From: Promethearchaeota archaeon
GTDB lineage: Archaea > Asgardarchaeota > Lokiarchaeia > Sigyniarchaeales > SOKP01
Length of the DNA stretch: 10,277 nt
Assembly (NCBI GenBank): GCA_030612905.1
Contig: JAUWNA010000040.1
Span: 1-10,277, forward strand
Direction: 5' to 3'
Shown here: in pieces, positions 1-6,875 of the stretch
Layout: each line of letters opens with the position of its first letter
How positions within the stretch are numbered: the stretch's first letter is position 1
Translations under genes and position numbers: made by a program
The notes under the pieces: generated by a model
Seen by the model: the letters and a program-made list of their open reading frames with translations, nothing else
What the model was told of the DNA's origin: nothing
Database searches by the model: none

Positions 1-90
1 ACTTTTTCAGTAAAATTCTTAAAACTATAAAAAATATGGAAAAATTTATACGTCTTTTTACATTATTCTATTAAAATAACTTTAATTGAG

Positions 91-102
91 TTAAAATATA
101 AT
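91..102 (+). promoter_or_regulatory. Possible TATA box for the ATPase operon
   Basis: An A/T stretch reading TTAAAATATAAT is centred about 28 bases before the ATG at 125. This is the spacing expected between an archaeal TATA box and the transcription start of a leaderless or nearly leaderless message, and no Shine-Dalgarno sequence precedes 116 or 125. The whole leader is A/T-rich, so the match is weak evidence. Another TATA-like string, TTTATAC, lies near 45-51. Bases 1-90 show no gene on either strand. Confidence 0.35.
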
Positions 103-124
103 ACAAGTACAATTTGTGAATACT

Positions 125-484
125 ATGAAAGGAAAAATGAAATTTTATTTATTGTTAGGATTTTTCCAATTAGTGCTTATATTGATTGTGTTTTTTAGTG
201 TAAATGGAATTATATTTGTTGCAGCACAAACAGAGAGTTTTGATTACTATAATTCTCCAACAGCGGCGATTTTAGCGATTTCAGCAGCAATCTCCCTTTC
301 AGCATCAGTAATTGGAAGTGCAATGGCTTTAAAAACAGTGGGTACCGCAGCAATCTCCTCTCTATCCGAAAGAGAAGAAAGTTTTTTTAAATCATTTTTA
401 GTCGTTGCTTTATGTGAGGCATTAGCAGTATATGGTTTAATAGTAGCGATCCTTTTGTGGACAAAAATTCCTACGCCAACATAA
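125..484 (+). CDS. atpK: A-type ATP synthase membrane rotor subunit c (proteolipid, subunit K)
   Basis: This is the ion-carrying proteolipid that forms the membrane rotor ring. Counting from ATG 125, residues about 7-34 are hydrophobic and end in FVAAQT, like a signal peptide or an extra helix. Two further membrane helices follow (about 47-72 and 87-112), joined by a short polar loop around SLSEREE. The second carries the essential carboxylate in CEALAVYG (Glu codon at 416-418), matching the family pattern E-x-x-A-x-YG. It is a single-hairpin c subunit, not the double hairpin of eukaryotic V-ATPases, so the ring should carry one carboxylate per two helices, as suits a synthase. Ala follows the Glu and no Gln is seen in the first hairpin helix, which argues for H+ rather than Na+. 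The start is uncertain: GTG 116, ATG 125 (fits the TATA spacing) or ATG 137 (AGGA just upstream). It leads the operon, and six bases separate it from atpC. Confidence 0.93.
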   Translation: MKGKMKFYLLLGFFQLVLILIVFFSVNGIIFVAAQTESFDYYNSPTAAILAISAAISLSASVIGSAMALKTVGTAAISSLSEREESFFKSFLVVALCEALAVYGLIVAILLWTKIPTPT

Positions 485-490
485 TCAAGA

Positions 491-1585
491 TTGGCATTTA
501 AAATCGTTAAGAAGGTGTTTTTTACGAGTGAGATTATTCCGTCTTATGCTTATACATATATTAAAATCGATTATTTAAAACCATTAATAATTGATGATGA
601 CACTTTACTAAAACTTAAGAGAATCTACGATATTGATGATTTCATGGAATCTATTAGACCTTATTATCCTAATTTAGATTTTAAAGAAAATACTATTGAA
701 GATATTGAAGTTGCTCTTAAAAATAATTACATTAAATTAATTGGTAAAATTTTACATTATTCACCCCAAAACATGAGAATATTCTTAAGAAATTATCTCA
801 TGAAATTTGAAATACAAAATCTCAAACAAATAATCATCAGTTTAATTTTAGGAATTAATCAAGAAGAAAAAAGAAAACAGATTAATTTTTTAGTTGAAGA
901 ATATTTAGATAACACGGAATTCATTGAAGAATTGCTTAAATTTACTTCTTTAGATGAAATACAACTATTTCTTAAAAGAACTAAATACAATATGGCTATT
1001 AGAGAAGGTATTCTTTACTTTAAGAAAAATAAAGAAATATTTATTCTGGAAGCCTTTTTAGATCAATTATATTATAAGCAACTCAATGTACAACTGGCAA
1101 ATTTAAATAAAAAAGAAAAAACAATGATCTCATTGTTTGTGAAATATAAAACAGAAATTTACAATATAAATATGATTTATAGGGGGATAAAAAATAATAT
1201 TGATCGAAAATTATTGTCTCAATTTCTCGTAAATCATTATTTATTCCTAAATGAAAATAAATTAGAACATTTGTTAAATCTTGATAGTCTTGATGAATTT
1301 ATATCAGTTATAGAAGAATATTTGAAGAACATTAAGGAAATAAAACCATTTTATATCAGGCTAAGAATTAATCAAAAACACTTAATTAGGTCAATTGAAC
1401 AATTTTATATAACTTATTATTTTAAGAATTTTGAAATTAAAATTGACGACATTGATTTTTTCACAATTTACAAAATTTTAGAAATACTTATAAAAAAAGA
1501 AAAAGAAATAAAATTTGATATTTTACCAAAAGTAATTAAAATCCTTCACTATAAGTTTAAAGCATTAAAAACGCAGAAATTTTAA
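491..1585 (+). CDS. atpC: A-type ATP synthase subunit C (central-stalk adaptor, V-type subunit d homologue)
   Basis: Subunit C is the funnel-shaped adaptor that couples the D/F shaft to the c ring on the cytoplasmic face. The 364-residue length fits the family (about 350). The N-terminus has the family-like PSYAYTYIKIDYLKPLI (about 18-33), equivalent to the conserved YAY...R start, followed by a charged DDDTLLKL segment resembling the LLxEEDYxxL region. The rest is helical and rich in Lys, Ile and Glu, with no membrane segments. It is divergent: the usual C-terminal Gly-Tyr-Leu/Lys-Glu-x-Glu region survives only as a loose IYKILEILIKKEKEI (about 326-340). TTG at 491 is chosen as start because the first internal ATG would delete the YAY region; no good Shine-Dalgarno sequence is visible. 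Position next to the c-subunit gene supports the call. Confidence 0.85.
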   Translation: MAFKIVKKVFFTSEIIPSYAYTYIKIDYLKPLIIDDDTLLKLKRIYDIDDFMESIRPYYPNLDFKENTIEDIEVALKNNYIKLIGKILHYSPQNMRIFLRNYLMKFEIQNLKQIIISLILGINQEEKRKQINFLVEEYLDNTEFIEELLKFTSLDEIQLFLKRTKYNMAIREGILYFKKNKEIFILEAFLDQLYYKQLNVQLANLNKKEKTMISLFVKYKTEIYNINMIYRGIKNNIDRKLLSQFLVNHYLFLNENKLEHLLNLDSLDEFISVIEEYLKNIKEIKPFYIRLRINQKHLIRSIEQFYITYYFKNFEIKIDDIDFFTIYKILEILIKKEKEIKFDILPKVIKILHYKFKALKTQKF

Positions 1586-1621
1586 AATTAATTATGAAAT
1601 GAAATATTTAATATATAATTG

Positions 1622-1627
1622 TAGGAG
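1622..1627 (+). promoter_or_regulatory. Shine-Dalgarno sequence of the coiled-coil subunit gene
   Basis: TAGGAG lies eight bases before ATG 1636 and supports that start. It also implies that the message extends upstream, which argues against the A/T-rich stretch at 1606-1617 acting as a promoter for a leaderless transcript of this gene. Confidence 0.6.
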
Positions 1628-1635
1628 TTGTAATA

Positions 1636-1947
1636 ATGCCAATTTTTGAATGGGTTGAAGAAATCGAAGATATTTATGAAAATTTGATTGAAAACGCTAA
1701 AAAAGAAAGTTTAGAAGACATTGAGAAATTAAATGCTTCATTAGAAAAAGATATAGAAAAAAAAAATCTAAAAAATCAAGAAGTTATTAGTTCTGCCTTA
1801 GCAACACTTTCAGAAGAAGTTAATGAAAAAAATTCAAAATTTGGAGAGTTAATATCGAAATTATGTAGTAAAATAGAAAAAAATTATTATGGAAATAAGG
1901 AAGGGCTAATGATTTTAATATTTGAGAAATTAGGATTTGATTTTTAA
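1636..1947 (+). CDS. atpH: Probable A-type ATP synthase coiled-coil peripheral-stalk subunit (H/G type)
   Basis: This is a 103-residue acidic/basic protein with no hydrophobic membrane segment. Residues about 5-85 are dominated by Glu, Lys, Leu and Ile in a coiled-coil-like pattern (for example EDIEKLNASLEKDIEKK), and a short hydrophobic tail (LMILIFEKLGFDF) ends the protein. Small proteins of this kind (archaeal H, Thermus/V-type G) pair with subunit E to form the peripheral stalks that hold the AB head still. The set here otherwise lacks such a subunit, and that is the main reason for the call: coiled coils carry little family-specific sequence. The stop codon overlaps the start of atpF by one base (TAATG), suggesting translational coupling. 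In methanogens the H gene is usually first in the operon, so its place between atpC and atpF is unusual. Confidence 0.65.
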   Translation: MPIFEWVEEIEDIYENLIENAKKESLEDIEKLNASLEKDIEKKNLKNQEVISSALATLSEEVNEKNSKFGELISKLCSKIEKNYYGNKEGLMILIFEKLGFDF

Positions 1948-2264
1948 TGCATGATAAAAAAATACATGTACTAGGTTACGACGAAATAGTTTTATTGTTT
2001 GGTCTTTTGGGTATTGAAGGAACGATAATTAAACTTAATGAAGATTTTTTAAAAATTTTTAAAAATTTAACAAAAAATACTTCTGTTGCTCTGATAATTA
2101 TATACATGGATTTATCAGACGAAAATCTCGAATTTCTAACAGATTTTAAAATAAATAATAGAACGCCATTTGTATATTTATTACCAAATATTTTTCAACA
2201 AGATATAAAGAATCAAGATAAAGTATTCAACAAAATTTACGAATTGATAGAAGAAATTATATAA
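1947..2264 (+). CDS. atpF: A-type ATP synthase subunit F (rotor shaft)
   Basis: Subunit F binds subunit D in the central shaft and helps couple or regulate catalysis. The 105-residue length is typical. The start has the family pattern of a short beta strand followed by a loop and helix: IHVLGYDEIVLLFGLLGIEG (about 6-25) corresponds to the IAVIGDxDTVxGFRLAGV signature, although the usual Asp-Glu-Asp run and the Phe-Arg are altered. A second strand, VALIIIYMDL (about 47-56), matches the conserved IIxITE strand, and PFVYLLPNI (about 74-82) matches the PxxVxIP segment before the C-terminal helix. The protein is soluble and Rossmann-like (alternating beta/alpha). It overlaps the preceding gene by one base and is followed by a 34-base gap to atpE. 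Confidence 0.85.
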   Translation: MHDKKIHVLGYDEIVLLFGLLGIEGTIIKLNEDFLKIFKNLTKNTSVALIIIYMDLSDENLEFLTDFKINNRTPFVYLLPNIFQQDIKNQDKVFNKIYELIEEII

Positions 2265-2298
2265 CAAGAGATGATCGGCCATTAGTGAAGGAAATGAC

Positions 2299-2991
2299 AT
2301 GAAAGAGAGATTTGGAAAACTAAGTTTGTATTTAATAAATCAGGCTGAAAATGAGATAAAGAAGATCAATCAACAATCGCTCTTCCAAATGGCAGAAGTT
2401 AGAAAAAAAGCTAGGGAAAGAACTTCAGAAAGCTCTTTAAAAATGAAAGCGCATTTTAACGAAACATACAATAAACTATTAAATAATTCTCTCTCTTCTT
2501 ATCTTTTGAAAATTAAAGAAGAAGTATTAAAATCAAAAAACAAGCTAATGTTAGAACTTATTTCAGATTTAACAGACTTAATCAAAGACAAAATAAAAAA
2601 TAATTACTCTAGCTACATCAACCTTTTACTAAAAAATCTTGAAAGTATCAAGCATCTCGTGGATAAACCACCAGAGATTATCATTCACTTAAATTCAATA
2701 GATTTTAAATATTTCAGCAATAATATGGGAAAGATTGAAAGTATATTAAGAAATAAAGTAAGTTTAGTAAAGTCAGAAGAAGAATTTACAGGAGGTTTTA
2801 AGTGTGTAATCCTGACCGGACATTTATCTTACGATTATACGATTGAAAATCAATTAAAGAAGAGTACATCGATTATAGAAATTGAGTTTTCAAAAATTTT
2901 TTCTGACTCTGAGCCTGATGTTAAAGCTCTAGAAAATAATTATATAGAATTTATACAAAATCAAAAATTAGCTGTGAAGAAATATGAATGA
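2299..2991 (+). CDS. atpE: A-type ATP synthase subunit E (peripheral stalk)
   Basis: Subunit E is the long peripheral-stalk protein that links the top of the AB head to the membrane stator and pairs with the H/G coiled-coil protein. At 230 residues it is a little longer than the usual 190-210. The N-terminal half (about 8-110) is a charged helix; the C-terminal half (about 125-205) is a mixed alpha/beta domain with the family landmark of an acidic residue and a double glycine before a strand (EEFTGGFKCVIL), then YDYTIENQL, which corresponds to the 'GG...(V)DNTF...L' ending. The last 30 residues (SEPDVKALENN onward) are an extension I do not recognise. The start is supported by GAAGGA six bases upstream of ATG 2299. 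The gene end overlaps the start of atpA by eight bases. Confidence 0.88.
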   Translation: MKERFGKLSLYLINQAENEIKKINQQSLFQMAEVRKKARERTSESSLKMKAHFNETYNKLLNNSLSSYLLKIKEEVLKSKNKLMLELISDLTDLIKDKIKNNYSSYINLLLKNLESIKHLVDKPPEIIIHLNSIDFKYFSNNMGKIESILRNKVSLVKSEEEFTGGFKCVILTGHLSYDYTIENQLKKSTSIIEIEFSKIFSDSEPDVKALENNYIEFIQNQKLAVKKYE

Positions 2992-4825
2992 AACTAACGA
3001 AAAAATTAAGTCCGGATATATTTCATCAATAAACGGGTCCTTAATAGAAATAAAAGGCTTAGAAAGCTTTATACGGCTAAATGATTTAATTAAGGAGTCT
3101 AAACATAAAATTTTAGGTGAAGTAATCCAAATTTATTCAGATCATGTTATTGCTCAATGTTTTGAAAACACTCAAAATTTAAAATTAAATGAAGAAGTCA
3201 TTAGTTTACAAGAACCCTTATCAATGGAATTAGGACCTGGTTTATTAGGAAATATCTTTGATGGTATTCAAAGACCCTTGGAAGCAACCTTTTTGAGTGC
3301 TGAAGGTGGAGGATTTTTAAAAAGAGGAGTTGATTTGCCCGCTTTATCAAGAACGAAGAACTGGCATTTTTCACCAGTAAAAAAGATAAACGATTATGTA
3401 AGTCCAGGATATGTAGTTGGAACTGTTCAGGAAACAGAACTTATTGAACATAAGATTATGATTCCATTAGGAATTTCTGGAAAAATAACTTATATTGCTA
3501 AGGAAGGAGAATATAAAGTTATTGATGAAATATACCGCTTGAAAATTGGTTCCAAAGAGAAATCATTTAATATGATTCAAAAATGGCCAATCACCAAAAA
3601 TAGACCTTATAAAGAGCGAGGCTTTCCTAATGAACCTCTAATTACCGGAATGAGGGTAATCGATTTATTATTTCCAATAGTAAAAGGAGGGACCGTCGCA
3701 GTTCCCGGGGGTTTTGGAACGGGCAAAACGGTAATCCAACAATCTCTAGCAAAATGGTGCGATGCAGATATAATTATTTTTGTTGGATGCGGGGAGCGTG
3801 GGAATGAGATTGCAGATGTCTTAAAACAATTTTCTGAAATAACAGATCCAAAAAGTGGACACCCGTTATTAGAACGAATTGTAATCCTAGCTAATACATC
3901 TAATATGCCCGTATCTGCGCGAGAAGCAAGTATATTTTCGGGAGTTACAATTGGGGAATATTATAGAGATATGGGGTACGATGTTGCTGTTTTAGCAGAC
4001 AGCACTTCAAGATGGGCAGAATCATTACGAGAAATATCAGGGTTATTAGAAGAAATGCCAGCCGAAGAAGGATATCCTGCTTATTTACCCTCTAAAATTT
4101 CTGGCTTTTATGAAAGAGCCGGTGTTGTTAAGATATTGGGAGAAAATAATTCTGAAAAAGAGAAATTAGGGTCTATAACAATTATTGGTTCAGTATCACC
4201 GCCTTCAGGAGATTTCAGTGAGCCCGTTACTTCAACTACAAAGCGATTTGTCCAAGCTTTTTGGGCATTAGATGCAAGTTTAGCGTATTCTAAACATTAT
4301 CCCGCGATTAATTGGTTAAATTCATATTCAAAATATCCTGAATTCATCTCAGATTGGTGGCTTGAAAGAGATATTTATTGGCCTGAGATAGATATAGATT
4401 GGTACGAGTGTAGAAAACAGATAAATAGCATCTTATCTCAAGAAAACGAACTAAAAAATGTCACCCAATTAGTTGGTGAAGAAAACTTACCCGAAAATCA
4501 ACAATTTATCCTTTTCATTTCAAAATTGATTAGAAATGGTTTATTAATTCAAAATGCCTTTGATTCTATAGATTGTTTTACAGATGTTAAAAAATTAATT
4601 GGGATGGTAAAACTCATTCTATTACTATTTAAAGAGGGCAGGGAACTCTTAAAGCAAAGGTTTCTAATTGAAGATATCAAAGAACTCGAGGTTGTAAATG
4701 ATATTCTTAGAACTTGTCGTTCTATTCCTAATAATAACTTTGATCAAATAGAGAAATTAAGAAAGAAAATGTTACACGAAATCGACTCATTAAAATTAAC
4801 ATATGGGGTTTTTAGGAAAAAATGA
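2984..4825 (+). CDS. atpA: A-type ATP synthase catalytic subunit A
   Basis: The A subunit binds and hydrolyses or makes ATP in the A3B3 head. The 613 residues show the full family layout: an N-terminal beta barrel (about 10-75), the 'non-homologous' bulge unique to V/A-type A subunits (about 110-195, with LSRTKNWHF and GTVQETELIEHKIMIP), the nucleotide-binding domain and a helical C-terminal domain. The P-loop is GGFGTGKT at 242-249 (Lys248, Thr249); the catalytic glutamate and arginine are in GERGNE (Glu271, Arg272); the Walker B aspartate is Asp339 in LADSTSRW. EEMPAEEGYPAYLPS and HYPAINWLNSYS are near-invariant family segments. All catalytic residues are present, so it should be active. 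The P-loop second position is Gly where most relatives have Pro, Ala or Ser. ATG 2984 lies inside the end of atpE, and the stop overlaps atpB by four bases (ATGA), so E, A and B are probably translationally coupled. Confidence 0.98.
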   Translation: MNETNEKIKSGYISSINGSLIEIKGLESFIRLNDLIKESKHKILGEVIQIYSDHVIAQCFENTQNLKLNEEVISLQEPLSMELGPGLLGNIFDGIQRPLEATFLSAEGGGFLKRGVDLPALSRTKNWHFSPVKKINDYVSPGYVVGTVQETELIEHKIMIPLGISGKITYIAKEGEYKVIDEIYRLKIGSKEKSFNMIQKWPITKNRPYKERGFPNEPLITGMRVIDLLFPIVKGGTVAVPGGFGTGKTVIQQSLAKWCDADIIIFVGCGERGNEIADVLKQFSEITDPKSGHPLLERIVILANTSNMPVSAREASIFSGVTIGEYYRDMGYDVAVLADSTSRWAESLREISGLLEEMPAEEGYPAYLPSKISGFYERAGVVKILGENNSEKEKLGSITIIGSVSPPSGDFSEPVTSTTKRFVQAFWALDASLAYSKHYPAINWLNSYSKYPEFISDWWLERDIYWPEIDIDWYECRKQINSILSQENELKNVTQLVGEENLPENQQFILFISKLIRNGLLIQNAFDSIDCFTDVKKLIGMVKLILLLFKEGRELLKQRFLIEDIKELEVVNDILRTCRSIPNNNFDQIEKLRKKMLHEIDSLKLTYGVFRKK

Positions 4826-6213
4826 GCGTAATTTATAGAAAAATAAAACAAATTGTTGGACCTTTAATAATTATAGATAATAGACACGATGTACAATATG
4901 GTGAAATCGTTAAAATCCATTCTGATGATGGAAAAGAACGCACAGGCCAAGTCGTAAAAATGGATGAAAAGATAATAACAATTGAAGTATTTGAAGATAC
5001 AGCTGGGATTTCTTCAGAAAATTCTACAATTATTTTTACTGAAGATTCCTTTAAGATAAAAATTTCAAGTGATATGATTGGAAGGGTTTTTAACTCCTTG
5101 GGAAAACCTATTGATATCAATACGAAACAAGTGTTAGATTCAGATATTTTTACTGAAATTGAACGAGATATTAATGGATTACCAATTAATCCTTTTGCAA
5201 GAGAGTATCCAACGCAAGTTATCCAAACGGGAATATCGGTAATAGATGGTCTTTTTACTTTAATAAGAGGACAAAAACTCCCAATATTTAGTGGTCAAGG
5301 ATTACCCCATAATCTATTAGCTGCTCAAATTGTTACTCAAGCAAAAGTTTTGACAGAAGAACCATTTTTAATAATTTTTTGTGGAATTGGAATTATCCAA
5401 GATGAAGCGATTTTTTTTATGAATCGTTTTAAAGAAAGTGGAAACATACAAAATATCATTTCTTTTATCAATTTTGCCGACGATCCAATTATGGAAAGAC
5501 TAATAATTCCGCGAGTAGCGTTAACTACTGCTGAATATTTTGCATTTGAAAAAGATATGCATGTTCTCGTTGTTTTAATAGACATGACGAATTATGCTGA
5601 AGCTTTAAGAGAACTAAGCGCCGCCAAAGAAGAGATTCCTAGCAGAAAGGGGTATCCAGGTTATTTATACACTGATTTCGCATCACTCTATGAAAGAACT
5701 GGTAAAATTAAAGGCAAAAAAGGGACAATAACCCAATTACCGATCTTGACGATGCCTAACGACGACATTTCTCATCCAATTCCGGATACAACTGGGTATA
5801 TAACGGAAGGTCAGTTAGTTCTTAATCGTAACTTGGAAAAAAAGGGAATATATCCACCTTTTGAAGTCTTAGCGTCTATATCACGACTTATGAAAGATTC
5901 AATCGGTAAAGATACTACTAGGGAAGACCATGCTGATGTTAACTCTCAGCTATTAGCATCGTATTCAGCTGCCCTTGAAGTTAGAGATCTTATATCGATT
6001 GTAGGAGAGGATGGATTAAACTTAAATCAAAAAGCGCTATTAAGATTTGGTAACTTTTTCGAACAAAAATTTTTAAATCAAGGGCACACAGAAGAAAGGG
6101 ATTTTTCAACGACTCTCAATATTGCATGGCAAGCTTTATCTAATTTGCCCAAAAATCAATTGTTTAGAATACGGGAAGATTTTATTGATAAGTATTACAT
6201 TGAAGAGGTGTAA
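4822..6213 (+). CDS. atpB: A-type ATP synthase non-catalytic subunit B
   Basis: The B subunit alternates with A in the hexameric head and supplies the arginine finger to the catalytic site. At 463 residues it has the family's usual length. After an N-terminal barrel (about 5-75), the central domain shows the degenerate P-loop IFSGQGLPHNLLAAQI (about 155-170), lacking the GxxxxGKT lysine as expected for B. It then has DDPIMERLIIPRVALTTAEY and DMTNYAEALREL, both close to the archaeal consensus. GYPGYLYTDFASLYERTG and TGYITEGQLVLNR follow, and the probable arginine finger is Arg355 in SISRLMKDSIG. The C-terminal helical part ends in REDFIDKYY. The stop TAA at 6211-6213 comes immediately after a GAGGTG string that probably serves as ribosome binding site for the next gene. 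Confidence 0.98.
   Translation: MSVIYRKIKQIVGPLIIIDNRHDVQYGEIVKIHSDDGKERTGQVVKMDEKIITIEVFEDTAGISSENSTIIFTEDSFKIKISSDMIGRVFNSLGKPIDINTKQVLDSDIFTEIERDINGLPINPFAREYPTQVIQTGISVIDGLFTLIRGQKLPIFSGQGLPHNLLAAQIVTQAKVLTEEPFLIIFCGIGIIQDEAIFFMNRFKESGNIQNIISFINFADDPIMERLIIPRVALTTAEYFAFEKDMHVLVVLIDMTNYAEALRELSAAKEEIPSRKGYPGYLYTDFASLYERTGKIKGKKGTITQLPILTMPNDDISHPIPDTTGYITEGQLVLNRNLEKKGIYPPFEVLASISRLMKDSIGKDTTREDHADVNSQLLASYSAALEVRDLISIVGEDGLNLNQKALLRFGNFFEQKFLNQGHTEERDFSTTLNIAWQALSNLPKNQLFRIREDFIDKYYIEEV
6205..6210 (+). promoter_or_regulatory. Shine-Dalgarno sequence that points to an ATT start for atpD
   Basis: GAGGTG is a strong match to the complement of the 16S rRNA 3' end. It lies nine bases before the ATT codon at 6220 but 48 bases before the first ATG (6259), which itself has no Shine-Dalgarno-like sequence close by. 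It is embedded in the last codons of atpB, so B and D would be translationally coupled. Confidence 0.6.
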
Positions 6214-6219
6214 GTATCA

Positions 6220-6858
6220 ATTAGTTTTAGAGAGTTTAAGCCCACAAAAACAAATTTAATGAGTCTACAGAAAAGGTTAACTTTTGCTGTTAAAGGCGAA
6301 AATTTTCTAAAATTTAAATTAGAACAAATAATATTTGAAATTAAAAAAAATTGGGATAATTATTTAAAACAGCGTGAAATCTTTTTAAAATTATATAAAG
6401 ACACTATGATTAAACTTAATCAAACATATAAAGAAATGGGTAAACGAGAATTTAATTTAATTAGTAAATTAAGTAAAATCCAATATAACCCAACGATTGC
6501 TGTAAACTATATAAAAAAGATTGGATCATTAGTGCCAATAATTGATTATGAACTGATACGGGAAGAATCGCTTCCCGCTTACTCTTTTGAAAATACATCT
6601 CACTATCTTGATGATTTGATTATTCTTTTAATAAAATTCTTTCAAAGCCTTATATATGTTGCTCAATCTGAAGATCTATTGTTGAAACTCTCCCTAACTT
6701 ATAAAAAAATAAATCGTAGGATAAATGGTCTAAAGAATGTAATAATACCTGAACTACAAATAGATATTAAAAAAATTAAGGCTGTACTGGAAGAAATTGA
6801 AAGAGAGAATTATGTTCGTTTAAAAAACACAAAGAATTTGATTACAAAAAATGTTTAA
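6220..6858 (+). CDS. atpD: A-type ATP synthase subunit D (central rotor axle), probable ATT start
   Basis: Subunit D is the coiled-coil axle that turns inside the A3B3 head. The C-terminal helix contains INRRINGLKNVIIPELQ followed by IKKIKAVLEEIERENYVRLK, close to the family's R(R)xNALExVIIPxL...EREEFxRLKxxK signature. The first ATG is at 6259, but the reading frame is open back to the atpB stop. The upstream codons spell SFREFKPTKTNLM, which continues into SLQKRLTFAVKG. This matches the conserved D N-terminus (xxKPTRxELxxLKxRLxxAxxG), so the real protein begins before ATG 6259. The only plausible initiator is ATT at 6220, nine bases after GAGGTG; there is no in-frame ATG, GTG or TTG in that stretch. 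This gives 212 residues, the usual size. If ATT is not used, the ATG at 6259 gives 199 residues and lacks the conserved PT motif. Confidence 0.9.
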   Translation: MSFREFKPTKTNLMSLQKRLTFAVKGENFLKFKLEQIIFEIKKNWDNYLKQREIFLKLYKDTMIKLNQTYKEMGKREFNLISKLSKIQYNPTIAVNYIKKIGSLVPIIDYELIREESLPAYSFENTSHYLDDLIILLIKFFQSLIYVAQSEDLLLKLSLTYKKINRRINGLKNVIIPELQIDIKKIKAVLEEIERENYVRLKNTKNLITKNV

Positions 6859-6875
6859 ATGAGGAAAGAAAAAAA

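Noticed and set aside
1606..1617. TATA-like sequence before the coiled-coil subunit gene, possible internal promoter
   Set aside because: Its spacing would start the message at about the ATG and remove the TAGGAG ribosome site at 1622-1627, which looks used; A/T-rich gaps here yield such matches by chance.
4833..5120. Open frame on the - strand inside atpB
   Set aside because: It is antisense to a highly conserved coding region, has no recognisable protein features and no start signal; its Ser/Ile-rich product is what the reverse of this codon use gives.
5337..5585. Open frame on the - strand inside atpB
   Set aside because: Fully inside the nucleotide-binding domain of atpB, which is conserved as protein in the + frame; no independent signal.
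6259..6261. ATG 6259 as the true start of subunit D
   Set aside because: It would remove the conserved KPT-containing N-terminus that the upstream in-frame codons encode, and it has no nearby Shine-Dalgarno sequence.
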